NCBI GenBank assembly: GCA_038316335.1 | Contig: JBBQAM010000020.1 | Span: 1-62,244 of the forward strand | Length of the DNA: 62,244 bases | Source of the DNA: JALHST01 sp038316335 | GTDB taxonomy: Bacteria > Bacteroidota > Bacteroidia > Flavobacteriales > Flavobacteriaceae | Direction of reading: 5' to 3' | Shown here: piece by piece, positions 34,474-42,492 of the stretch | Position numbering within the stretch: the first letter of the stretch is position 1 | Layout of the letters: the number at the start of each line of letters is the position of its first letter | Translations under genes and position numbers: made by a program | The notes under the pieces: generated by a model | What the model was told of the DNA's origin: nothing | The model's input: only the letters and a program-made list of their open reading frames with translations | The model's database searches: none

Positions 34474-36441
34474 ATGAAAAAATTGCTTGGCAAAATTATC
34501 GGACTCCTACTGGTCTATTTCTTAGTCGGATTTTCTGCAAGGGCACAGGATACCATCGTGCCCAGTGAAAATTCCTTTAAGCAATTTCAGAGTATAGTGA
34601 CCCCTTTAGAACGGTTTCAACTCTTTTTTGAAACACCCAATCGATATAGCCTAAATTCTGCCTATGATTGGCTTGACACTGTAAATATCTATCTGAATAC
34701 GGCTGAAAAAACCCAGGATACGCTCTCGATTACTCAATACAAGTTAATACAGGCCCAGATTTATTATGATTTGGGGAATTATGATCGAAGTCTGGCCATC
34801 GCCAAGGAAATCTATAAAAATATCGAAGACCTGGATCTTGATACCAAGACCATCTTGTTAGATTTAATGGATATCAATTATGCCCAATTAGGATTTTACA
34901 CAGAACAAATTGAAATTAGAAAGGAGAAAAAAGTACTGGGTATAACCACCAATGTGGTCTTCTATGACATTTACTCCAATTTGGGGCTGCATCGAAAAGC
35001 AATGGAGGACTATTTTGAAAGTGTCAAGAAAACCATTGATGAGAAAGACTATTTTGCGCAGGCTGAATTCTATAATAATGTTGGCACCTATCTTCGTTTA
35101 GACAAGTCAATCCCGACCGCCCTCACAAATTATAAAAAGGCGAAAGGTTTTATAGACGTATATCTTAGTGATGTCACCAAAGTTAAAACTGAGGGAGACC
35201 TCCATGAAGCCAACTTTCTAAATAGCAGTATTCAGGGCAATATTGGTAAGTGCCATCTGCAATTAGAGCATTATGAAGAAGGTATACCTTTTTTGGAAGA
35301 AAGCGTAAAAGGCATGACCGAATCGAATAGAGGGGCCTTTTCTTCGGAAATTATCGAGAATCGACTGGCCTTGGCCGAATGCTTCCTGCAATTAGGCGAC
35401 TTGAAAAAGGCCACTGATTATTTGAGCGATAATATACAGCCCAAAATGACGGGCAATCTCATTAAGAAAAACAGGCTGCTCTCGATTTATTATGACATGT
35501 TGGGAGACTACAAGAATGCCTCAATGTATCTCAAGAAAAATATCCGTATCAATGATTCCTTGAGTAATAATGAATCTGAATTGAGAAAACAACAGTTGGC
35601 GACCGTAATGGCTGAGGAAAAGGCCAATACCCGCTCAATAATGGATGCCCAAAAGCTTACCCTTGAAAAACAGCGAAATGAAATGATCGCTAAGGATGAA
35701 AAAATCAGTTTAGTATTCATTTCCTTGATTTTTACACTTTTAGGTTTTGCAGGATTGGTCTATGCGTATTTGAAGAGTATTAAAAACCAGCGATTGATCG
35801 CCGAACAAAAACATATAATTGAAAAGGCATTGGTAGAAAAAGACTCCTTGCTTAAGGAAATTCACCATAGGGTCAAGAACAATCTACAAATGGTATCAAG
35901 TTTGTTAAGTCTACAAACTAAGAACACGCGCAGCAAGGCAGCTATCGAGGCCCTAGAGGAAGGAAAGAGTCGCGTGAAGGCCATGGCATTGATCCATCAA
36001 AAATTATATCAGAACGACGACCTGTCGGTTATTGAAATGCAAGGCTACATAGAAAGCCTGATCAATAGCGTACAATCGGTCTATAAGAAAGGGGGCCATA
36101 ATATTAATATTACCATAGATGCCGAAGGCATTGAGCTCGATATAGACCGCGCAATTCCGTTTGGCCTTATCTTGAATGAGTTGGTATCAAACTCCTTTAA
36201 ATATGCCTTTCCGGTTGATGATGAAAATGGAAAAATCTATATCCATTTACGAAAAATCGGAGAAAAGGAAGGCTTTTTTGAATATACCGATAATGGTGTA
36301 GGCCTGCCGGATGATACCGATGAACGTGCCAATTCTTCCATGGGCATCCGCCTAATGAACCGTTTGGCCAACCAACTACAGACCAAACTAAATATTGACA
36401 GGACCTCCGAAGGGGTACGATTCTGGTTCAATTTTGCCTAA
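34474..36441 (+). CDS. TPR-containing HisKA_2 sensor histidine kinase
   Basis: The start is the ATG at 34474, which begins a signal-like MKKLLGKIIGLLLVYFLVG; a TTG at 34405 lies in the regulatory site. The 655-residue protein has a periplasmic TPR sensor region (about 30-390), one membrane helix (about 413-435), a coiled linker, the HisKA_2 phosphoacceptor EIHHRVKNNLQ (His near 464), and an ATPase domain with NELVSNSFKYAF and YTDNGVGLPDD. HisKA_2/TPR kinases in Bacteroidota usually pair with LytTR regulators. The partner is most likely the regulator at 32915. It is followed by a hydrolase gene after 24 bp. Confidence 0.93.
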   Translation: MKKLLGKIIGLLLVYFLVGFSARAQDTIVPSENSFKQFQSIVTPLERFQLFFETPNRYSLNSAYDWLDTVNIYLNTAEKTQDTLSITQYKLIQAQIYYDLGNYDRSLAIAKEIYKNIEDLDLDTKTILLDLMDINYAQLGFYTEQIEIRKEKKVLGITTNVVFYDIYSNLGLHRKAMEDYFESVKKTIDEKDYFAQAEFYNNVGTYLRLDKSIPTALTNYKKAKGFIDVYLSDVTKVKTEGDLHEANFLNSSIQGNIGKCHLQLEHYEEGIPFLEESVKGMTESNRGAFSSEIIENRLALAECFLQLGDLKKATDYLSDNIQPKMTGNLIKKNRLLSIYYDMLGDYKNASMYLKKNIRINDSLSNNESELRKQQLATVMAEEKANTRSIMDAQKLTLEKQRNEMIAKDEKISLVFISLIFTLLGFAGLVYAYLKSIKNQRLIAEQKHIIEKALVEKDSLLKEIHHRVKNNLQMVSSLLSLQTKNTRSKAAIEALEEGKSRVKAMALIHQKLYQNDDLSVIEMQGYIESLINSVQSVYKKGGHNINITIDAEGIELDIDRAIPFGLILNELVSNSFKYAFPVDDENGKIYIHLRKIGEKEGFFEYTDNGVGLPDDTDERANSSMGIRLMNRLANQLQTKLNIDRTSEGVRFWFNFA

Positions 36442-36465
36442 ATTTGAAGTATAAAAACTTCAAGT

Positions 36466-37146
36466 ATGAAAATCACGTTTCTTGGCCATGCTTCCCTTCT
36501 AATCGAGACCGCCCACAATTTGTTATTGGTAGATCCTTTTATTTCGGGAAACCCGATGGCTTCCGATAAAATCAATATCAAGGATATCAAGCCCGATTAT
36601 ATTCTGGTGACACATGCACATCAAGATCATACGCTTGATGTGGAGGAAATCGGCAAACCACATGGTAGTACGGTCATTAGCAATTTTGAAATTACAACGT
36701 ATTTCGAAAAAAAAGGAATGAAGGCACACCCAATGAACCTTGGTGGTTCTTGGAAATTTCCGTTTGGGACCTTAAAATATGTTAATGCCATTCATACGTC
36801 TTCCTTTGAGGATGGTTCGTACGGGGGACAGCCAGGGGGTTTTATCCTTACTTCGGAAAATAAGCACGTATATATAGCTGGCGATACGGCCTTGACCATG
36901 GACATGAAACTGATTCCACAAACCACCAAATTAGATTTGGCCATTTTACCAATCGGGGACAACTTTACAATGGGTTTGGAAGATGCGATTACGGCGTCTG
37001 ATTTTGTGGAGTGCAATACCATCCTTGGATATCACTTTGATACTTTTGGCTATATAAAAATCGACCACGAAAGGGCCTTGAAAATGTTCGATTTGGCCGG
37101 TAAAAAATTGCATCTCCTGAAAATAGGGGAGGCGCTTACTATCTGA
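36466..37146 (+). CDS. Metal-dependent hydrolase, UPF0173 type
   Basis: The 226-residue protein is a compact metallo-beta-lactamase-fold enzyme. It has MKITFLGHASLLIET at the start, the metal motif THAHQDHTLD (about 49-58), HTSSFEDG, AGDTALTMDMKL and the C-terminal GYHFDTFGYI. The length and GHAS start fit the YtkL/UPF0173 group, whose physiological substrate is not known. It sits 24 bp after the kinase gene and overlaps the 3' end of the convergent SDR gene by 8 bp. Confidence 0.9.
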   Translation: MKITFLGHASLLIETAHNLLLVDPFISGNPMASDKINIKDIKPDYILVTHAHQDHTLDVEEIGKPHGSTVISNFEITTYFEKKGMKAHPMNLGGSWKFPFGTLKYVNAIHTSSFEDGSYGGQPGGFILTSENKHVYIAGDTALTMDMKLIPQTTKLDLAILPIGDNFTMGLEDAITASDFVECNTILGYHFDTFGYIKIDHERALKMFDLAGKKLHLLKIGEALTI

Positions 37147-37936
37147 CGGTACTTCTTAAAACCAATCGGTGCAACAATTTGGGAAAAAACCGCTTTAGAT
37201 AGACCCCCATGATTTCCTTACTGCCAATATAGGCCTCGTATCGGCGGTGTTCGATCGCCCGTATTATTTTTTGGGCACAGACCTTTGTTGTCAGTCCGCT
37301 TTGGGTCGCTTGATCATCCACCCCTTGTGCGCTGCCATCTGCCGTTAATGCATTCCGTGCCACATTGGTCTGAATAAAGCCAGGGCAGATTAAGGTAACG
37401 CCGATGCTGTCCTTTTCATGTTCCATACGTAGCACATCAAAAAAGCCGTGAAGCGCATGTTTCGCGGCGCAGTACCCCGATCTATAGGGCGAGCCAAATT
37501 TGCCCATTAGGCTCGTAACCGTAACAAAATGTCCCTTTTTTTCGGAGATAAAATGAGGGAGCACCAATTTGGTGAGCGCCACCGTACCCAAATAATTTAC
37601 CTCCATTAATTTTTCATAGACCGCTAATTCGGTATTGATGATCAGGGAACGTTGGCTAAGCCCAGCATTGTTTATGAGCATATCGATGCCATTAAACGCC
37701 TTAACGGCGATTGCGACCTGTTTCGGCAAAACGTCTAATTGTCCTAAATCAAGCGGTACGACCGCCACTTTTTCTGGAAATTCACAGTTGCTCTTGACCG
37801 TAAGTAGGTCTTTTTCTTTTCGGGACGATATAATAAGATTACACCCTTTTGAATTTAATGCATAGGCCAGGGCTTCCCCAATCCCAGAGGAAGCTCCTGT
37901 AATCCATATTGTTTTGCCGTTTATCTTGGTCATCAA
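37139..37936 (-). CDS. SDR family oxidoreductase
   Basis: This complete classical short-chain dehydrogenase of 265 residues has cofactor loop TGASSGIGEAL near residue 14, NNAGLS near 89, a catalytic Ser in VTSLMGKFGSPYRSG, and the YCAAK pair (Tyr and Lys) near 158. The N-terminal basic pattern allows NADP. It resembles DltE/SDR subgroup proteins, but the substrate is unknown. It is the only minus-strand gene inside the menaquinone region and is divergent from menC. Confidence 0.9.
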   Translation of the reverse strand: MMTKINGKTIWITGASSGIGEALAYALNSKGCNLIISSRKEKDLLTVKSNCEFPEKVAVVPLDLGQLDVLPKQVAIAVKAFNGIDMLINNAGLSQRSLIINTELAVYEKLMEVNYLGTVALTKLVLPHFISEKKGHFVTVTSLMGKFGSPYRSGYCAAKHALHGFFDVLRMEHEKDSIGVTLICPGFIQTNVARNALTADGSAQGVDDQATQSGLTTKVCAQKIIRAIEHRRYEAYIGSKEIMGVYLKRFFPKLLHRLVLRSTVR

Positions 37937-37937
37937 G

Positions 37938-37970
37938 TTTGTTTTAAGACGTAAAATATAGCTAAATTTG
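37938..37970 (+). promoter_or_regulatory. Promoter of the menC-CPBP-menE operon
   Basis: TTTG at 37938-37941, 21 bp, then TAAATTTG at 37963-37970: a perfect consensus pair. The menC ATG at 37981 is 10 bp further on, so the leader is only a few nucleotides. Confidence 0.55.
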
Positions 37971-37980
37971 ATGGCATCGG

Positions 37981-39033
37981 ATGAAGGCTTGCTATAAAAA
38001 ATATATCCTCGAATTTCAACGTCCCGCAGGTACTTCCCGAGGGGTGCTTGATCTTAAGGAAACCTGGCTGCTGGTTTTGAGGGAGCATGATACGTACGGT
38101 GTTGGGGAGTGTGGTTTGTTCCGAGGCCTGAGTGCCGATGACGTATCAAATTATGAGGACCAACTGAAATGGGTATGCAGCCATATCCATCTTGGTAAGG
38201 AAGCACTTTGGGACGCCCTGCGACCCTATCCTAGTATCCAGTTCGGAATCGAACAGGCCTTCGTGTCGCTAGCCTCAAAAGATCCCTACCTATTATTCCA
38301 ATCCGATTTCACCGAAAAACAATTTCCTATAGCCATTAACGGACTCATTTGGATGGGCGATGAAGGCTTTATGCGCGAACAAGTCGCTCAGAAATTGGCC
38401 GAGGGATTCAACTGCATCAAGATGAAAATAGGAGCGACCGACTTTAAAAAGGAAGTTGCTATTCTACGCACTATTCGGAAGAAGTACACAAAGAATGAAA
38501 TAATATTGCGGGTAGATGCCAATGGTGCCTTCACCCCGACGGAAGCCCTCGAAAAATTGATCGCCTTAAGCGAATTTGACCTGCATTCGATAGAACAGCC
38601 TATAAAACAAGGAAATTGGATGGAAATGAAGCGACTATGCACCATGTCTCCCATACCCATTGCCTTGGATGAAGAGCTCATTGGCATATTTGATCAGAGT
38701 GAAAAAGAGAAATTGCTCGATAGGATACAGCCGCAATTTATTATCTTAAAACCGAGTTTGATCGGTGGGTATAAAGGGAGTGCCGAATGGATATCCTTGG
38801 CGGATTCAAAGGATATCGGTTGGTGGGTAACCAGTGCCCTTGAAAGTAATATCGGCCTGAATGCGATTGCGCAATGGACCTATACCTTAAATAACAAGTT
38901 GCCACAAGGATTGGGTACCGGGAGTCTATTTACGAATAACTTTATGAGTCCACTGACCGTAGAAAACGGGAATTTAAAATATAGCAAAAGTAAAAATTGG
39001 GAAACCACCATAATCGATACCGTATGTATATAG
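37981..39033 (+). CDS. menC: o-Succinylbenzoate synthase
   Basis: This 350-residue member of the enolase superfamily has GECGLF (about 40-45), the KMKIG lysine motif near 141, DANGAFTPTEAL, then metal ligands in SIEQPIKQ and LDEELIG, and the late lysine in ILKPSLIGG. It dehydrates SHCHC to o-succinylbenzoate. The following menE gene supports MenC over dipeptide epimerase or muconate cycloisomerase. Its 3' end overlaps the CPBP gene by 10 bp, so the genes are translationally linked. Confidence 0.93.
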   Translation: MKACYKKYILEFQRPAGTSRGVLDLKETWLLVLREHDTYGVGECGLFRGLSADDVSNYEDQLKWVCSHIHLGKEALWDALRPYPSIQFGIEQAFVSLASKDPYLLFQSDFTEKQFPIAINGLIWMGDEGFMREQVAQKLAEGFNCIKMKIGATDFKKEVAILRTIRKKYTKNEIILRVDANGAFTPTEALEKLIALSEFDLHSIEQPIKQGNWMEMKRLCTMSPIPIALDEELIGIFDQSEKEKLLDRIQPQFIILKPSLIGGYKGSAEWISLADSKDIGWWVTSALESNIGLNAIAQWTYTLNNKLPQGLGTGSLFTNNFMSPLTVENGNLKYSKSKNWETTIIDTVCI

Positions 39034-39962
39034 AACAAGGATATAAGGGTGAACTTGGCATTTGGAAATATTTTTTGATTCCTATGGGATTTATCGGCCT
39101 GATGGTTGTCAACTATGCCTTGATTAAAGTACTGAATCTGAACGTAGAGGCTATTATGCAATCGGAAATTTCAAGAAAAGGCGCGAACCGGTTTTTGTTT
39201 GAAATGTTAGTACCCTTCGCAATCGGTCTCGGGGTGCTTTTTTTATGGGTCAAATATATTCACTATCAAAGTATTACCTCACTCACAACTTCAAGGAAAC
39301 GCATCGATTGGAAACGCATCTTTTTTTCCTTCGGGCTTTGGGCCATAATTGGGATCCTTATTACTGCGGTTGACATGTATTTTTCACCACAGGACTACGT
39401 TTTTAATTTTAAGTTGGAACCATTTATCTACCTCTTTGTGATTGCCGTACCACTTATCCCTATTCAAACCAGTTTTGAGGAGTATCTTTTTCGTGGCTAT
39501 ATGATGCAGGGTATTGGCATCATGGCCAAAAATCGTTGGATCCCCTTGGTAATTACCTCGGTACTCTTCGGATTGATGCATTTGGGGAATCCAGAGGTTG
39601 AACAACTGGGCTATGGTATCATGGTCTACTATATTGGCACTGGTTTTTTTCTGGGTATTTTGACACTTATGGATGAGGGTCTTGAACTTGCCTTGGGATT
39701 TCATGCCGCCAATAATCTTATTACAGCGCTTTTGATTACCTCCGATGGCACGGCATTTCAGGTAGATGCTTTATTTAAGAGCGTTGCTGAACCTACTTTG
39801 GGTTTTGATATGCTCGTTCCGCTTTTTGTACTGTATCCGATTTTAATCTTCATTTTTGCCCGAAAATACAAATGGACCGATTGGCGGAATCGCTTGTCTG
39901 GAAAAGTCTTGAACAAAGAGGACTTTCATGCTGAAAACGCAAAAATAAATTATGCCGATTGA
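39024..39962 (+). CDS. CPBP family intramembrane metalloprotease
   Basis: From the ATG at 39024 the 312-residue product has about eight hydrophobic segments and the three CPBP/Abi motifs in order: FEEYLFRGYMMQG (EExxxR), FGLMHLGNPE and GFHAANNLI (HxxxN). These place it among Rce1-like membrane proteases. Known roles include prenyl-protein processing and bacteriocin self-immunity; none fits directly. Overlaps of 10 bp with menC and 11 bp with menE show tight co-expression with menaquinone genes. A TTG at 38997 was rejected as a start. Confidence 0.9.
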   Translation: MYIEQGYKGELGIWKYFLIPMGFIGLMVVNYALIKVLNLNVEAIMQSEISRKGANRFLFEMLVPFAIGLGVLFLWVKYIHYQSITSLTTSRKRIDWKRIFFSFGLWAIIGILITAVDMYFSPQDYVFNFKLEPFIYLFVIAVPLIPIQTSFEEYLFRGYMMQGIGIMAKNRWIPLVITSVLFGLMHLGNPEVEQLGYGIMVYYIGTGFFLGILTLMDEGLELALGFHAANNLITALLITSDGTAFQVDALFKSVAEPTLGFDMLVPLFVLYPILIFIFARKYKWTDWRNRLSGKVLNKEDFHAENAKINYAD

Positions 39963-41088
39963 GATCCATCCCCGATTTAAACTAAATGGGACCTCCTATT
40001 CACTAGAAGAAGTAAAGGAAGTTGCCTATAGTCTTGTTAAGGAAGGAGAAGGCTATGAACAGGAAATCGGGAGCTTTTTATTAGATTGGGTCAATGATGC
40101 CCCAACACTTGATGTGAATACCTCGGGATCGACCGGACCCCAAAAGCGTATTTCCTTGGAAAAATCGCATATGGCCAATTCAGCGAGGGCCACTGGGGAA
40201 TTTTTCAACTTGAAAGCCGGAAATACCGCGCTAAACTGTCTGCCGATCAACTATATCGCAGGCAAGATGATGTTAGTGCGGGCCATGGTATTGGGGCTTG
40301 AAATCGACTATATCGAACCTTCCTCCAATCCGTTGGAGTACATTTCGAATACGTATGATTTCTGTGCAATGGTGCCCTTACAGCTAGAAAATTCGTTGGA
40401 TCTGCTTGATTTGATTAAAACGATCATTGTTGGCGGTGCCCCTGTTTCAAAAAAAGTAATTGCATTGCTTCAGGACAAAATCACCGCTGTTTATGAAACC
40501 TATGGAATGACTGAAACCGTATCGCATATAGCCGTTCGGAAAATAAATCATCCCACAAAGATCCCTTCCAACATGGTTACAGAAATGGGCTTAGGTACCG
40601 TTGATGAAACCATACCTATTTCAAGGTCGAATTTTAATTGCTTGCCGAATATCTTGCTATCAGCAGACGAAAGAGGATGCCTTGTAATACATGCGCCCGA
40701 TATTTCAAGAAATGAAATCGTGACCAATGACCTAGTCTTCCTTATTTCCGAAACCGAATTTGAATGGCTGGGTCGCTTCGACAACACCATTAATTCTGGG
40801 GGGATAAAATTATTCCCCGAACAGATCGAAGCGAAATTGGCACTGCTTATACCCAATCGATTTTTTGTTATAGGGCTTCCGGATGAACAACTGGGGCAAA
40901 AAATGGTACTACTAGTAGAAGGGGACCTCGATAAAAAAGAACTTATGAAAAACATACAAGTGCTTTCCTCTCTAACTGGGGCAGAACGTCCCAAAGAGAT
41001 TTATTGTATCCCAAAAATGAGGGCCACCCCAAACGGAAAGCTGCTTAGAAGGGAAACACTCTTACAAGCACTTAATTCTAAAACCTAA
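39952..41088 (+). CDS. menE: o-Succinylbenzoate--CoA ligase
   Basis: The 378-residue protein is a compact AMP-forming acyl-CoA ligase: TSGSTGPQKRISL near residue 56 (P-loop), YETYGMTETVSHIA near 182, LGRFDNTINSGGIKL near 265 and PNGKLLRRE at the end (catalytic lysine). It activates o-succinylbenzoate with ATP and CoA for MenB. It is shorter than the usual 450-500 residues, as is common for Flavobacterial MenE. Its ATG lies inside the CPBP gene end. The partner menB is not in the window. Confidence 0.93.
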   Translation: MPIEIHPRFKLNGTSYSLEEVKEVAYSLVKEGEGYEQEIGSFLLDWVNDAPTLDVNTSGSTGPQKRISLEKSHMANSARATGEFFNLKAGNTALNCLPINYIAGKMMLVRAMVLGLEIDYIEPSSNPLEYISNTYDFCAMVPLQLENSLDLLDLIKTIIVGGAPVSKKVIALLQDKITAVYETYGMTETVSHIAVRKINHPTKIPSNMVTEMGLGTVDETIPISRSNFNCLPNILLSADERGCLVIHAPDISRNEIVTNDLVFLISETEFEWLGRFDNTINSGGIKLFPEQIEAKLALLIPNRFFVIGLPDEQLGQKMVLLVEGDLDKKELMKNIQVLSSLTGAERPKEIYCIPKMRATPNGKLLRRETLLQALNSKT

Positions 41089-41142
41089 TATTTACAATAG
41101 TTTATCCTAATATTTTGTATTTTCAATAAACAAACACATCCC

Positions 41143-42492
41143 ATGCGAAACTTCATTTTTATTTTATTTTTAGTGCTCACCATTCATCCCTCGAATGCCC
41201 AACAGATTCTTTCAGAAAAAGAACGTGCACGGGTAGTTGATGAAATCCTTGCCGATCGCTTTAATAACCTACTTCCGAAATTGATGGATGCGGCCGAAAT
41301 TGATATGTGGATCGTTATTTCAAGGGAATACAATGAAGATCCGGTTCTCCGCACCATGTTGCCTTCGACTTGGTTGAATGCACGCCGACGGACTATTTTG
41401 CTTTTCTATCGCAATAAACAAAAAAACACCATTGAAAAACTTGCAGTGGCCCGCTATGATGTAGGTGAGAATATCATTTCGGCATGGGACAAGGAAGCCG
41501 AACCAGACCAATGGAAACGATTGGTGCAGTTGATCGAGGAACGCAGTCCGACTAAAATCGGACTCGATTATTCAAAGGATCACAATGTGGCAGACGGGCT
41601 AGATAAGACCGATTATGATGAATTCATGGCCAACCTTCCTAAAAAACACCATACAAAGGTTGTTTCAGCCGAACAATTGGCCGTACGTTGGATCGAAACG
41701 CGCACGCCAAGGGAAATGGTCATTTATAATCAATTGGTAGATATTACCCATGACATCATTGGCGAGGCCTTTTCCGAAAATGTAATCACCCCAGGCATTA
41801 CGACTACATCAGAAGTGGAGTGGTGGATGCGTCAAAAAGTAACCGATCTCGGTTTGGAAACCTGGTTTCACCCCACAGTGGATGTACAACGTAGTACTGC
41901 GCAATCGGGTGAACACCTGTATTCCTTTTCTGGAAGGCCCGATGATATAATCATCTTGCCCGGTGACTTGTTGCACTGTGATTTTGGCATTACCTACTTG
42001 CGACTGAACACCGATTGCCAGGAATTGGCCTATGTATTGAAGCCAGAAGAAAAAATGGCGCCCAAATTCCTCATAGAAGGTCTCAAGGACGGAAACCGGG
42101 TGCAGGATTTCCTGACAAAAAATATGATAAAAGGACGCACCGGTAACGAAATTCTGGCAAATTCGTTAAAAGAAGCCAAAGAAGCCGGTCTGCGACCGTC
42201 GATTTATACGCATCCCTTGGGATACTATGGGCATTCTGCGGGCACGACCATCGGCATGTGGGATTCGCAGGGAGGGGTAATGAAAGATGACGGCGAAAAC
42301 TATCCGCTGAATCCGAACACCGTGTATGCGATCGAACTCAATACCACGATCACCATTCCTGAATGGAAAAGTGATATACGGATTATGTTAGAAGAACCTG
42401 GTTTTTATGGGGAAAGAGGTTTCCGGTTCGTAAATGGCCGACAGAAAGAATTGCTCTTGATCCCCAGGGTCAAGGCACATCAAGGAAACTAA
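41143..42492 (+). CDS. Secreted M24 family metallopeptidase
   Basis: A Sec signal (about 1-19, ending PSNAQ) is followed by an N-terminal creatinase-like domain and a pita-bread M24 domain. Metal-ligand candidates are visible in LHCDFGITYLRLNTDCQEL (the two Asp), HPLGYYGHSAGT (His), AIELNTTI and the late MLEEPGFYG (Glu). M24 enzymes include Xaa-Pro aminopeptidases; an exported 449-residue form suggests extracytoplasmic peptide processing. It directly precedes the vWA-plug gene (TAAATG), so the two are probably co-transcribed. Confidence 0.88.
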   Translation: MRNFIFILFLVLTIHPSNAQQILSEKERARVVDEILADRFNNLLPKLMDAAEIDMWIVISREYNEDPVLRTMLPSTWLNARRRTILLFYRNKQKNTIEKLAVARYDVGENIISAWDKEAEPDQWKRLVQLIEERSPTKIGLDYSKDHNVADGLDKTDYDEFMANLPKKHHTKVVSAEQLAVRWIETRTPREMVIYNQLVDITHDIIGEAFSENVITPGITTTSEVEWWMRQKVTDLGLETWFHPTVDVQRSTAQSGEHLYSFSGRPDDIIILPGDLLHCDFGITYLRLNTDCQELAYVLKPEEKMAPKFLIEGLKDGNRVQDFLTKNMIKGRTGNEILANSLKEAKEAGLRPSIYTHPLGYYGHSAGTTIGMWDSQGGVMKDDGENYPLNPNTVYAIELNTTITIPEWKSDIRIMLEEPGFYGERGFRFVNGRQKELLLIPRVKAHQGN

